NCBI RefSeq assembly: GCF_964355755.1 | Contig: NC_092670.1 | Location: forward strand, 21,699,201-21,763,200 | DNA from: Antedon mediterranea | Lineage: Eukaryota > Echinodermata > Crinoidea > Comatulida > Antedonidae | Direction of reading: 5' to 3' | DNA length: 64,000 bases | Part shown: positions 1 to 11,466 of the stretch, piece by piece | Position numbering within the stretch: the stretch's first letter is position 1 | Layout of the letters: each line of letters opens with the position of its first letter | Notes under the pieces: generated by a model | Seen by the model: only the letters and a program-made list of their open reading frames with translations | Databases searched by the model: none | Told to the model about the DNA's origin: nothing | Program-made: the position numbers and the translations under genes

Positions 1-90
1 TAAGCACTGTATATTTTGTTTTCCATTGCGCCACACTCTTACTCAGATTAGGATTTTCCTTTATCACGCCAGAAATTGCAAAGGAGGCCT
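1..90 (-). pseudogene. duplicated fragment of a NOL11 exon and its donor
   Basis: Bases 1-90 nearly repeat 1243-1333, which covers the 3' end of a NOL11 exon, its splice donor and the start of the following intron. This copy has lost about 13 bp inside the exon part relative to the intact one and has a few substitutions; the donor-like GTAAGAG is kept. It lies downstream (to the left on the minus strand) of the next true exon at 205-267, so it is out of order and is probably a pseudo-exon left by a local duplication. The left limit lies outside the window. Confidence 0.7.
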
Positions 91-204
91 TAGGTTGATC
101 TAGGAGCATTTAGTACCCTAATATCTGTTCTATGCAACAGCGTAAACTAGACCTATAACAAGGGCTTGGGAAACTATTAGCCTAAACAATATAATTTAAC
201 TCAC

Positions 205-3200
205 CTTCTGCTTATCCATTGCTTCTTTCAGTAGCTTTTCTTTAACAGCAATTTTTTCTTCAGCTCTCTGAATGTATAAAAGTAATTCTCAATAATACTT
301 GATCAAGATATCTAGTACATTTTAATGTATTGTATTGATATTTTAATGTTTTTTTTTTTGGGTTTTTTTTTTAAGTATCAAGGAAAATCAATTTCATGTT
401 CGCCTGGTTGTGTTCAAGACAATAAAGATTTATCTTATCTTATCTTATTTAGATACATTCCACAAATATAAAAAATTAAATTAAACAATTGATGTGCTTT
501 GTGATTGTTAATTAACATTGACCAAAACATTGTTAAATATTTTGTTATTTTTACAAATAGATGATTGAAAGTTTCTTAGTACTGTATGATAATTTAAACA
601 TTATAAGCAAATTTGGTAATTGGTGTGTTTTATGTTAAGGTTTAGGTTAGAATATGATACTGCACCAGTTATGCTGTATGTAATGCTGTATGTGATACAG
701 TACAGGGATCAGGTGGAATGTGGTGGAGATTGCTAGCTTACCGCAGCCATAGGCTTCCAATCCGCTTGTACTGTTATAGTATTTTCTGAATCTTTGTTTC
801 GTAGGCACCCAAGCGCACCAGCTAAACTAGCATTTGGGCAACTGAATCTATAAGCAACAATTTTATCCCCCCTTGACAATAGAATGGTATCTTCGAAGGA
901 AGCAATTTTTGCTGTGTTAGTATCCGTGTCTGGCAATTCCATTTTCGCTTGAAGGGTAATAAATTTTGAATCCCATATCGTGAGAAATTCTATGAAATAA
1001 AAAATCAAAAAGGATGAGATTAAGAATACGGTATAAAGCATGTCATTTTTGACTAGCAAATTGGCAAATGGGCTAGTAAAATCAAGTTTGAGGCTAGTGA
1101 GAAAATTATTATTTTTATACTGAAAATACTAAAGCTTTGTCTACACTATCAAACTTTATATGCCCATACATACATGGAGATGATGATGGCATATCACTAC
1201 CATATTTGGGCACAAACTAGTTGATAGTGTAGACAGAGCTTTAAGCACTGTATATTTTGTTTTCCATTGCACCACACTCTTACCCAGATTAGGATTTTCT
1301 TTATCTATGCCTTTCACGCCAGAAATTGCAAAGTAGTCCACTCCAAGCCAAGTCACAGCCGCAGATTGGGATTTTACTGTCAATAGAGGGCGGCATTCTA
1401 CATATTCATCAGTCGTTAAGAATGGAATTACAGACAGGCACACATTTCCATTGTTCCCTGCAATTTTAAGACAAAAACATATTTTTAATCAATCTATGTA
1501 CTAGTGTTACTATTGATTTTTGTAGCTTGCACCAAATTGCGACAGGTACTTACATATTGTTATAACATGGATACTGCCCTCTACTGGTAACAAACTGTAA
1601 GTTACTATAAAAGCATCGTTATCTTCATTTCTAAATACCAATTGTTTGCCTGGATTTTCACTTCCTTTGTCAAAAACAAATATTCTCCATATTTTATCCT
1701 GAAAAAAAAAAACGTCAAAATTCGTTATTAGTAATTTTTATGTATGCTGAATGCAGATATGTATTTTTTACTTATTACTTATTTTGTATATTAATCTTAT
1801 TTTCATAAAAACTTTCATTTGCAGACCCTGTTAAAAGTTGACAACCTAAATTGTCTAAATTCAACATTGTTTTTGAAAGACACCATAAAGGTAATTATGA
1901 ATTATTATATCTCAAATCAAAGTTTTTAAAATGTTCATTTCAAATTACCAAAAATGTCAAATAATTATTACTGTATATTTTTTAAAACATTTTTAGAAAA
2001 CAAAATAATGGCAAAAAAAACCTTTTGATTTTGTGCCAAGAGGCAAATTTTCCTTTGGTTACCATGGTGAAAAGAAGCAGAACCTTTCAGGTCGACATTT
2101 TTAGGTAGAGTGCTGGGTCGGTCAGCTTTTGGATGATTTAGGACATGTTCTAAATCAGCAACAGCGCCATCTTCAAAAACAACTAACGCTGAAGTGTCGT
2201 CTGCTAGAAGACTGTAAACCGCAGTAGACAATAGAACAGGTTTTACTTTCACCAAATCTGTTGTTTCTTTACTCCACTTAATTAGGTTCTAGATTTTGAA
2301 AGAAGACAAATATAAAACAGTAAAGTTATTTTATTTTTTTATTTTAACAAAAATACATAAAATAAATGATTGAATATCTTCTGTAGTACTTTTTCAAATT
2401 ATCTGTATTGTTTAGAAAATTTAAATAAGATATTACATTGGTAATCCATTACATTAACTGTATAATGAATTTTAATCATGTTAAAACATTTTAATGTTTT
2501 AACGTGATTAAAATAAAAAATTTTGAAATAGTTTCCACAATCACAATACTATAAGTAAGCCTTAATTGGCATGTGTTACCTTGTGTTTCTTAACAGCAAC
2601 ATAATTGCCACTTTGTTGGTCATAAACCGCAGAGGACGTCAAAGGAGAATTTTGTCGTACTGACCAGCTATGGACACACTTATAATCTGTTAACTAAAAG
2701 ACATGGAAATACATAGTATAAATATTTAAGAATAAGAAGATCGAATGTGTTTACACAAAATATAACAGATAGTTATATTTGTTTTGTAATGCATAAAAAA
2801 TGCATTGATGGTTATTTCAATGCGAAATCCACAACATGTATGGTGTGACAAGTGGTTGTGTAGCAAAATTAGACCTACTGTAGTTAGACTGTTGACATTG
2901 TTATGTTACCTAAATAAGAGTAGCGCCTGGTTCTGGTACTATTTATTTTTTAATACTCAGCTAGGAATTAGTTTTAGGCTTTAACTTGGATTGGATCTAC
3001 ATTTGGAAAGTTTACAGTATATGAAATGAACATGAACTTAGTACTAGTGAGTAGAGTAGGCTGCGCCTATTTTATAATTTTAGGCCTATTAAAGTTCTCT
3101 ATTGCTAGAGAGTAGAGTACAGTAGTAGGGCGCAGTTTTGCACCTAAAAGTGAGTGAGTGGTCAAGCGGTTAAGACAATGGAGCCGTAATCCATGTATAA

Positions 3201-4486
3201 CATCGGCAAGGGTTCGAGTCTCACTCGCTCTATGGTTCTGGTGGTAGTCTTCTCGGATAAGGACTATAAATCGTAGGTTCCGTGTACACACATTGCTTGT
3301 GTGCATTTTAAAGGGCCTAGTAGTACATCTTTTGAGACGAGTAGGTGGTTACCCAGGTGTACTAGTTTACACTCAGCCACGTTGTCATGATGATGAGAGA
3401 GCACCTTAATAATAGTGGCTGCACTGACATGACGTAGCCCTTGGGGGAGAAGCATGTAGTTGAAAAGTGTAACATCTGAATCCACATCGCATAGAGACTA
3501 GTTGTATTTTGCACGTGCTATACAAATTTAAAACCATTAATCACCATTAACCATATAAATAAGACTTCAGGGTCACTAACCATCACCGCCGCGCAGCGGA
3601 TGAATGTTTTTAAATTGGGTACTCAAGAGATGCGAATCAGAGAGTCTAGTAGGTTTTTTTTTCTCTTTTGTGGGGGAAACTACACTTTTATTGCAATGAT
3701 AAACAATATGGTAAAGGTCAATGAATATTTAGGTTATTCTTTACTCCATGATTTAGGTGATACTGAGGTTAAAAGATTATATAAAATATTTTGATATTGT
3801 GTTGAAATCTAGATAATACAAATATGTATACAGAGCAAATTTATATTAAAAGAGCTAAAACAATATAATAAGATAATTGATATTCAGTATTAAAAATTGA
3901 GATTTGATATAATAATGATAAAATGGTATATTGCATTATTATAAGATTGTGTTTTGTTTAAATACTTTAATAAAATTATATAGTTTTACATTTTTAACAT
4001 AATATTGCTTTTATTATTTACATGAATTATATTGTAAAATAACAAACTAATAAATATTGCGTCTAGTAGTTAGAAGGAGCTAGTAGTGCTAGTACCTAGA
4101 ATTAGAGGCCTCCATCATAGGCTAGCAAGGTCCTTGGACTAGGCTAGTAGTACCTATATATACAAGCAAGGGCATGCCTATCTACTACTAGGGCTAGGCT
4201 TAGGTCCTACTTGCATCATAGATTAGTAGGTCTAGGCCTAGCCTCCTAGGCATACTATGAATATATATCAATCATCCACACTAGAGTAGGCATGTAAGGT
4301 TTCAGGACAGTGGCAGTTAGGCCTAGCTAGCTTAATGCTAAAAAAACAACTTACAGAGTATGTAGACACCCGGGTAGCATCCGTTAAAATCGAATGTTGT
4401 TTACTATAATCACGTTCATAGCCTAATACTCGATTATTCTCACATAAAGTAATTTCAACACCGTTTTCTAGTCGTGTTTTCGCCAT
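205..4486 (-). CDS. NOL11: nucleolar protein 11 (5' part, seven exons; 3' end outside the window)
   Basis: NOL11 is a metazoan t-UTP/SSU-processome component needed for rDNA transcription and pre-18S rRNA processing in the nucleolus. Coding exons on the minus strand: 4486-4355 (ATG at 4486), 2693-2580, 2288-2022, 1698-1554, 1457-1284, 989-742, 267-205. All junctions are GT-AG with matching phases (0,0,0,1,1,0); the donor after 2022 (GTTTTT) is weak. Recognised blocks include HSWSVRQNSPLTSSAVY, LLSTAVYSLLADDTSALVVF, WDSKFITLQAKMELP and PNASLAGALG, which align in order with vertebrate NOL11 (AEVYRIL...VLFKEGAV, WNIKFQTLQ, SLAGALG). The first 44 residues (MAKTRLENGVEITLC...) fit the family N-terminus. 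The start codon sits one base from the 9-bp target duplication of the giant foldback element, so the native 5' UTR is now displaced beyond 17250. Intron 1 carries a SINE, and a MITE lies between the 1284 donor and the 989 acceptor. The last visible exon is short and lysine/glutamate-rich. Confidence 0.93.
400..452 (+). repeat. LINE-type 3' tail
   Basis: The segment ends in ACAATAAAGATTTATC followed by repeated TTATC units, the kind of short terminal repeat seen at the 3' end of CR1/L2-like non-LTR elements. It lies in a NOL11 intron. No upstream reverse-transcriptase sequence is visible. Confidence 0.35.
1131..1242. mobile_element. MITE family A, copy 1
   Basis: A 112-bp element whose ends are inverted repeats of about 22 bp (AAAGCTTTGTCTACACTATC and its complement GATAGTGTAGACAGAGCTTT). 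The flanks are compatible with a TA target duplication, as for Tc1/mariner-derived MITEs. The interior carries imperfect ACCATATTTGGGCAC-like units. Related copies are at 56073-56200 and, partial, at 52520-52660. It lies in a NOL11 intron, just downstream of the GTAAGAG donor. Confidence 0.8.
3149..3560 (+). mobile_element. tRNA-derived SINE, family A, full-length copy
   Basis: The head (about 3152-3231) is tRNA-like, with an A-box region GTGGTCAAGCGGTTAAGA and B box GGTTCGAGTC inside inverted GAGTGAG/CTCACTC ends, resembling a class II (Leu/Ser-type) tRNA. A body follows (TAGTCTTCTCGGATAAGGAC, then a GAGACGAGTAGG block), and the tail contains CATAGAGACTAGTTGTATTTTG and ends in ACCATTA repeats. 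The same head and body occur inverted at 30983-31214 and the same tail at 60125-60185. It sits in NOL11 intron 1. Confidence 0.8.
4040..4262. repeat. CTAG/AGGCCTAG-rich tract
   Basis: Dense short palindromic words (CTAGTAG, AGGCCTAG, GCCTAG) with no open frame. Similar tracts occur at 19830-19910 and 57570-57660. They appear to be a compositional feature of this genome rather than a discrete element. Confidence 0.4.
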
Positions 4487-4657
4487 GTGTGGATTGGCTT
4501 GTGTCAAGCTAGCCGACAATAAGCCAGCCGACAATAAGCCAGCCCACTTTTATTTTTTCCAGCCGACAATAACTATGAAACGCCGTTTGTGTATTTTTCA
4601 CATTTTCAGTATTGCTTAAGGTTTTTATAGTATTAGAAATTCAATATTTGTGAGAAA

Positions 4658-7600
4658 ATGGCGGATTGCTCCTGGGAGTCACTTGGTGGGATTATACTAG
4701 GGTACCTCCTTAGTCGTCCAGTATAAGTTAGAGTAGGACCGCTGGTCCTGTTTACTCAGCCCTCATCTTTTAAATCTGAGTGTAACTCAATTACGATTTT
4801 TAATATTATAGTGAAATTTGATATTGTATTTGTGAGAAAATGGCGGATTGCTCCTGGGAGTCACTTGGTGGGATTATACTAGGGTACCTCCTTAGTCGTC
4901 CAGTATAAGTTAGAGTAGGACCATTGGTCCTGTTTACTCAGCCCTAATCTTTTAAATCTGAGTGTAACTCAATTACGATTTTTAATATAGTGAAATTTGA
5001 TACTGTATTTGTGAGAAAATGGCGGATTGCTCCTGGGAGTCACTTGGTGGGATTATACTAGGGTACCTCCTTAGTCATCCAGTATAAGTTAGAGTAGGAC
5101 CGCTGGTCCTGTTTACTCAGCGCTCATCTTTTAAATCTGAGTGTAACTCAATTACGATTTTAAATATTATAGTGACATTTGGTACTGTATTTGTGAGAAA
5201 ACGGCGGATTGCTCCTGGAAGTCACTCGGTGGGATTATACTAGGGTACCTCCTTAGTTGTCCAGTATAAGTTAGAGTAGGACCGCTGGTCTTGTTTACTC
5301 AGCCCTCATCTTTTAAATCTGAGTGTAACTCAATTACGATTTTTAATATTATAGTGAAATTTGATACTGTATTTGTGAGAAAATGGCGGATTGCTCCTGG
5401 GAGTCACTTGGTGGGATTATACTAGGGTACCTCCTTAATCGTCCAGTATAAGTTAGGATGGGACCACTGGTCCCGTTTACTCAGCCCTCATCTTTTAAAT
5501 CTGAGTGTAACTCAATTACGATTTTTAATATTATAGTGAAATTTGATACTGTATTTGTGAGAAAATGGCGGATTGCTCCTGGGAGTCACTTGGTGGGATT
5601 ATACTAGGGTACCTCCTTAATCATCCAGTATAAGTTAGAGTAGGACCACTGGTCCTGTTTACTCAGCCCTCATCTTTTAAATCTGAGTGTAACTCAATTA
5701 CGATCTTTAATATTATAGTGAAATTTGATACTGTATTTGTGAGAAAATGGCGGATTGCTCCTGGGAGTCACTTGGTGGGATTATACTAGGGTACCTCCTT
5801 AGTCGTCCAGTATAAGTTAGAGTAGGACCGCTGGTCCCGTTTACTCAGCCCTCATCTTTTAAATCTGAGTGTAACTCAATTACGATTTTTTATATAGTGA
5901 AATTTGATACTGTATTTGTGAGAAAATGGCGGATTGCTCCTGGGAGTCACTTGGTGGGATTATAATAGGGTACCTCCTTAGTCGTCCAGTATAAGTTAGG
6001 GTGAGACCACTGGTCCCGTTTACTCAGCCCTCATCTTTTAAATCTGAGTGTAACTCAATTACGATTTTTAATATTATAGTGAAATTTGATACTGTATTTG
6101 TGAGAAAATGGCGGATTGCTCCTGGGAGTCACTTGGTGGGATTATACTAGGGTACCTCCTTAGTAGTCCAGTATAAGTTAGATTAGGACCGCTGGCCCTG
6201 TTTACTCAGCCCTCATCTTTTAAATCTGAGTGTAACTCAATTACGATCTTTAATATTATAGTGAAATTTGATACTGTATTTGTGAGAAAATGGCGGATTG
6301 CTCCTGGGAGTCACTTGGTGGGATTATACTAGGGGACCTCCGTAATCATCCAGTATAAGTTAGAGTAGGACCGCTGGTCCCGTTTACTCAGCCCTCATCT
6401 TTTAAATCTGAGTGTAACTCAATTACAATTTTTTATATAGTGAAATTTGATACTGTATTTGTGAGAAAATGGCGGATTGCTCCTGGGAGTCACTTGGTGG
6501 GATTATACTAGGGTACCTCCTTAGTCGTCCAGTACAAATTAGAGTAGGACCGCTGGTCCTGTTTACTCAGCCCTCATCTTTCAAATCTGAGTGTAACTCA
6601 ATTACAATTTTAAATATTATAGTGACATTTGGTACTGTATTTGTGAGAAAACGGCGGATTGCTCCTGGAAGTCACTCGGTGGGATTATACTAGAGTACCT
6701 CCTTAGTTGTCCAGTATAAGTTAGAGTAGGACCGCTGGTCTTGTTTACTCAGCCCTCATCTTTTAAATCTGAGTGTAACTCAATTACGATTTTTAATATT
6801 ATAGTGAAATTTGATACTGTATTTGTGAGAAAATGGCGGATTGCTCCTGGGAGTCACTTGGTGGGATTATACTAAGGTACCTCCTTAGTCGTCCAGTTCA
6901 AGTTAGGGTGGGACCACTGGTCCCGTTTACTCAGCCCTCATCTTTTAAATCTGAGTGTAACTCAATTACGATTTTTAATATTATAGTGAAATTTGATACT
7001 GTATTTGTGAGAAACTGGCGGATTGCTCCTGGGAGTCACTTGGTGGGATTATACTAGGGTACCTCCTTAGTCATCCAGTATAAGTTAGAGTAGGACCACT
7101 GGTCCTGTTTACTCAGCCCTCATCTTTTAAATCTGAGTGTAACTCAATTACGATCTTTAATATTATAGTGAAATTTGATACTGTATTTGTGAGAAAATGG
7201 CGGATTGCTCCTGGGAGTCACTTGGTGGGATTATACTAAGGTACCTCCTTAGTCGTCCAGTATAAGTTAGAGTAGGACCGCTGGTCCCGTTTACTCAGCC
7301 CTCATCTTTTAAATCTGAGTGTAACTCAATTACGATTTTTAATATTATAGTGAAATTTGATACTGTATTTGTGAGAAAATGGCGGATTGCTCCTGGGAGT
7401 CACTTGGTGGGATTATACTAGGGTACCTCATTAGTCATCCAGTATAAGTTAGAGTAGGACCACTGGTCCTGTTTACTCAACCCTCATCTTTTAAATCTGA
7501 GTGTAACTCAATTACGATCTTTAATATTATAGTGAAATTTGATACTGTATTTGTGAGAAAATGGCGGATTGCTCCTGGGAGTCACTTGGTGGGATTATAC

Positions 7601-10600
7601 TAGAGGACCTTCTTAATCGTCCAGTATAAGTCAGAGTAGGACCGCTGGTCCCGTTTACTCAGCCCTCATCTTTTAAATCTGAGTGTAACTCAATTACGAT
7701 TTTTTATATAGTGAAATTTGATACTGTATTTGTGAGAAAATGGCGGATTGCTCCTGGGAGTCACTTGGTGGGATTATACTAGGGTACCTCCTTAGTCGTC
7801 CAGTATAAGTTAGGGTGGGACCACTGGTCCCGTTTACTCAGCCCTCATCTTTTAAATCTGAGTGTAACTCAATTAAGATTTTTAATATTATAGTGAAATT
7901 TGATACTGTATTTGTGAGAAAATGGCGGATTGCTCCTGGGAGTCACTTGGTGGGATTATACTATGGTACCACCTTAATCATCCAGTATAAGTTAGCTTAG
8001 GACCACTGGTCCTGTTTACTCAGCCCTCATCTTTTAAATCTGAGTGTAACTCAATTACGATCTTTAATATTATAGTGAAATTTGATACTGTATTTGTGAG
8101 AAAATGGCGGATTGCTCCTGGGAGTCACTTGGTGGGATTATACTAGGGTACCTCCTTAATCGTCCAGTATAAGTTAGGATGGGACCACTGGTCCCGTTTA
8201 CTCAGCCCTCATCTTTTAAATCTGAGTGTAACTCAATTACGATTTTTAATATTATAGTGAAATTTGATACTGTATTTGTGAGAAAATGGCGGATTGCTCC
8301 TGGGAGTCACTTGGTGGGATTATACTAGGGTACCTCCTTAATCATCCAGTATAAGTTAGAGTAGGACCACTGGTCCTGTTTACTCAGCCCTCATCTTTTA
8401 AATCTGAGTGTAACTCAATTACGATCTTTAATATTATAGTGAAATTTGATACTGTATTTGTGAGAAAATGGCGGATTGCTCCTGGGAGTCACTTGGTGGG
8501 ATTATACTAGGGTACCTCCTTAGTCGTCCAGTATAAGTTAGAGTAGGACCGCTGGTCCCGTTTACTCAGCCCTCATCTTTTAAATCTGAGTGTAACTCAA
8601 TTACGATTTTTTATATAGTGAAATTTGATACTGTATTTGTGAGAAAATGGCGGATTGCTCCTGGGAGTCACTTGGTGGGATTATAATAGGGTACCTCCTT
8701 AGTCGTCCAGTATAAGTTAGGGTGAGACCACTGGTCCCGTTTACTCAGCCCTCATCTTTTAAATCTGAGTGTAACTCAATTACGATTTTTAATATTATAG
8801 TGAAATTTGATACTGTATTTGTGAGAAAATGGCGGATTGCTCCTGGGAGTCACTTGGTGGGATTATACTAGGGTACCTCCTTAGTAGTCCAGTATAAGTT
8901 AGATTAGGACCGCTGGCCCTGTTTACTCAGCCCTCATCTTTTAAATCTGAGTGTAACTCAATTACGATCTTTAATATTATAGTGAAATTTGATACTGTAT
9001 TTGTGAGAAAATGGCGGATTGCTCCTGGGAGTCACTTGGTGGGATTATACTAGGGGACCTCCGTAATCATTCAGTATAAGTTAGAGTAGGACCGCTGGTC
9101 CCGTTTACTCAGCCCTCATCTTTTAAATCTGAGTGTAACTCAATTACAATTTTTTATATAGTGAAATTTGATACTGTATTTGTGAGAAAATGGCGGATTG
9201 CTCCTGGGAGTCACTTGGTGGGATTATACTAGGGTACCTCCTTAGTCGTCCAGTACAAATTAGAGTAGGACCGCTGGTCCTGTTTACTCAGCCCTCATCT
9301 TTCAAATCTGAGTGTAACTCAATTACAATTTTAAATATTATAGTGACATTTGGTACTGTATTTGTGAGAAAACGGCGGATTGCTCCTGGAAGTCACTCGG
9401 TGGGATTATACTAGAGTACCTCCTTAGTTGTCCAGTATAAGTTAGAGTAGGACCGCTGGTCTTGTTTACTCAGCCCTCATCTTTTAAATCTGAGTGTAAC
9501 TCAATTACGATTTTTAATATTATAGTGAAATTTGATACTGTATTTGTGAGAAAATGGCGGATTGCTCCTGGGAGTCACTTGGTGGGATTATACTAAGGTA
9601 CCTCCTTAGTCGTCCAGTTCAAGTTAGGGTGGGACCACTGGTCCCGTTTACTCAGCCCTCATCTTTTAAATCTGAGTGTAACTCAATTACGATTTTTAAT
9701 ATTATAGTGAAATTTGATACTGTATTTGTGAGAAACTGGCGGATTGCTCCTGGGAGTCACTTGGTGGGATTATACTAGGGTACCTCCTTAGTCATCCAGT
9801 ATAAGTTAGAGTAGGACCACTGGTCCTGTTTACTCAGCCCTCATCTTTTAAATCTGAGTGTAACTCAATTACGATCTTTAATATTATAGTGAAATTTGAT
9901 ACTGTATTTGTGAGAAAATGGCGGATTGCTCCTGGGAGTCACTTGGTGGGATTATACTAAGGTACCTCCTTAGTCGTCCAGTATAAGTTAGAGTAGGACC
10001 GCTGGTCCCGTTTACTCAGCCCTCATCTTTTAAATCTGAGTGTAACTCAATTACGATTTTTAATATTATAGTGAAATTTGATACTGTATTTGTGAGAAAA
10101 TGGCGGATTGCTCCTGGGAGTCACTTGGTGGGATTATACTAGGGTACCTCATTAGTCATCCAGTATAAGTTAGAGTAGGACCACTGGTCCTGTTTACTCA
10201 ACCCTCATCTTTTAAATCTGAGTGTAACTCAATTACGATCTTTAATATTATAGTGAAATTTGATACTGTATTTGTGAGAAAATGGCGGATTGCTCCTGGG
10301 AGTCACTTGGTGGGATTATACTAGAGGACCTTCTTAATCGTCCAGTATAAGTCAGAGTAGGACCGCTGGTCCCGTTTACTCAGCCCTCATCTTTTAAATC
10401 TGAGTGTAACTCAATTACGATTTTTTATATAGTGAAATTTGATACTGTATTTGTGAGAAAATGGCGGATTGCTCCTGGGAGTCACTTGGTGGGATTATAC
10501 TAGGGTACCTCCTTAGTCGTCCAGTATAAGTTAGGGTGGGACCACTGGTCCCGTTTACTCAGCCCTCATCTTTTAAATCTGAGTGTAACTCAATTAAGAT

Positions 10601-11466
10601 TTTTAATATTATAGTGAAATTTGATACTGTATTTGTGAGAAAATGGCGGATTGCTCCTGGGAGTCACTTGGTGGGATTATACTATGGTACCACCTTAATC
10701 ATCCAGTATAAGTTAGCTTAGGACCACTGGTCCTGTTTACTCAGCCCTCATCTTTTAAATCTGAGTGTAACTCAATTACGATCTTTAATATTATAGTGAA
10801 ATTTGATACTGTATTTGTGAGAAAATGGCGGATTGCTCCTGGAAGTCACTCGGAGGGATTATACTAGGGTACCTCCTTAGTTGTCCAGAATAAGTTAGAG
10901 TAGGACCGCTGGTCTTGTTTACTCAGCCCTCATCTTTTAAATCTGAGTAACTCAATTACGATTTTTAATATTATAGTGAAATTTGATACTGTATTTGTGA
11001 GAAAATGGCGGATTGCTCCTGGGAGTCACTTGGTGGGATTATACTAGGGGACCGCCTTAATCGTCCAGTATAAGTTAGAGTAGGACCACAGGTCCCGTTT
11101 ACTCAGCCCTCATCTTTGAAATCTGAGTGTAACTCAATTACTATTCTTAAAATTATAGTGAAATTTGATACTGTATTTGTGAAAAAATGGCGGATTGCTC
11201 CTGGGAGTCACTTGGTGGGATTATACTAGGGTACCTCCGTAGTCGTCCAGTATAAGTTAGGGTGTGACCATTGGTCCCGTTTACTCAGCCCTCATCTTTT
11301 AAATCTGAGTGTAACTCAATTACGATTTGTTATATAGTGAAATTTGATACTGTATTTGTGAGAAAATGGCGGATTGCTCCTGGGAGTCACTTGGTGGGAT
11401 TATACTAGAGGACAGCCTTAATCGTCCAGTATAAGTTAGAGTAGGACCGCTGGTCCTGTTTACTCA
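4658..11466 (+). repeat. left arm: about 37 direct copies of a 182-bp satellite
   Basis: The units run head to tail, each beginning ATGGCGGATTGCTCCTGGG and containing GGACCACTGGTCC or GGACCGCTGGTCC, a KpnI-like GGTACC and TTTAAATCTGAGTGTAACTC. The period is 182 bp, with a shorter variant of about 178 bp where TTTTTTATATAG replaces TTTTTAATATTATAG. Short open frames of 60-74 codons recur in some units but are interrupted in most by a TAG or TAA and are not conserved, so they are not called as genes. The last unit is cut off after GTTTACTCAG at the palindrome centre. Confidence 0.95.
5342..10783 (+). repeat. 2,721-bp tandem segmental duplication inside the left arm
   Basis: Blocks 5342-8062 and 8063-10783 are two adjacent copies, each of 15 satellite units, offset by exactly 2,721 bp. 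Unit-specific variants (for example GTACAAATTAGAG, AGAGGACCTTCTTAATC, ATGGTACCACC) recur in the same order in both. I noticed one substitution (about 6349 versus 9070: ATCATCCAG versus ATCATTCAG), so the event is very recent or was created during assembly. Confidence 0.85.

Noticed and set aside
4486-4534. N-terminal extension of NOL11 encoded by the transposon end
   Set aside because: The frame is open into the element, but the upstream initiator would be TTG, not ATG; the native ATG at 4486 fits the family N-terminus.
6469-10721. Repeated 61-74-codon frames in the satellite arm as small genes
   Set aside because: They arise where a substitution removes a stop present in most units, recur only because of the 2,721-bp duplication, and have no conserved frame across the array.
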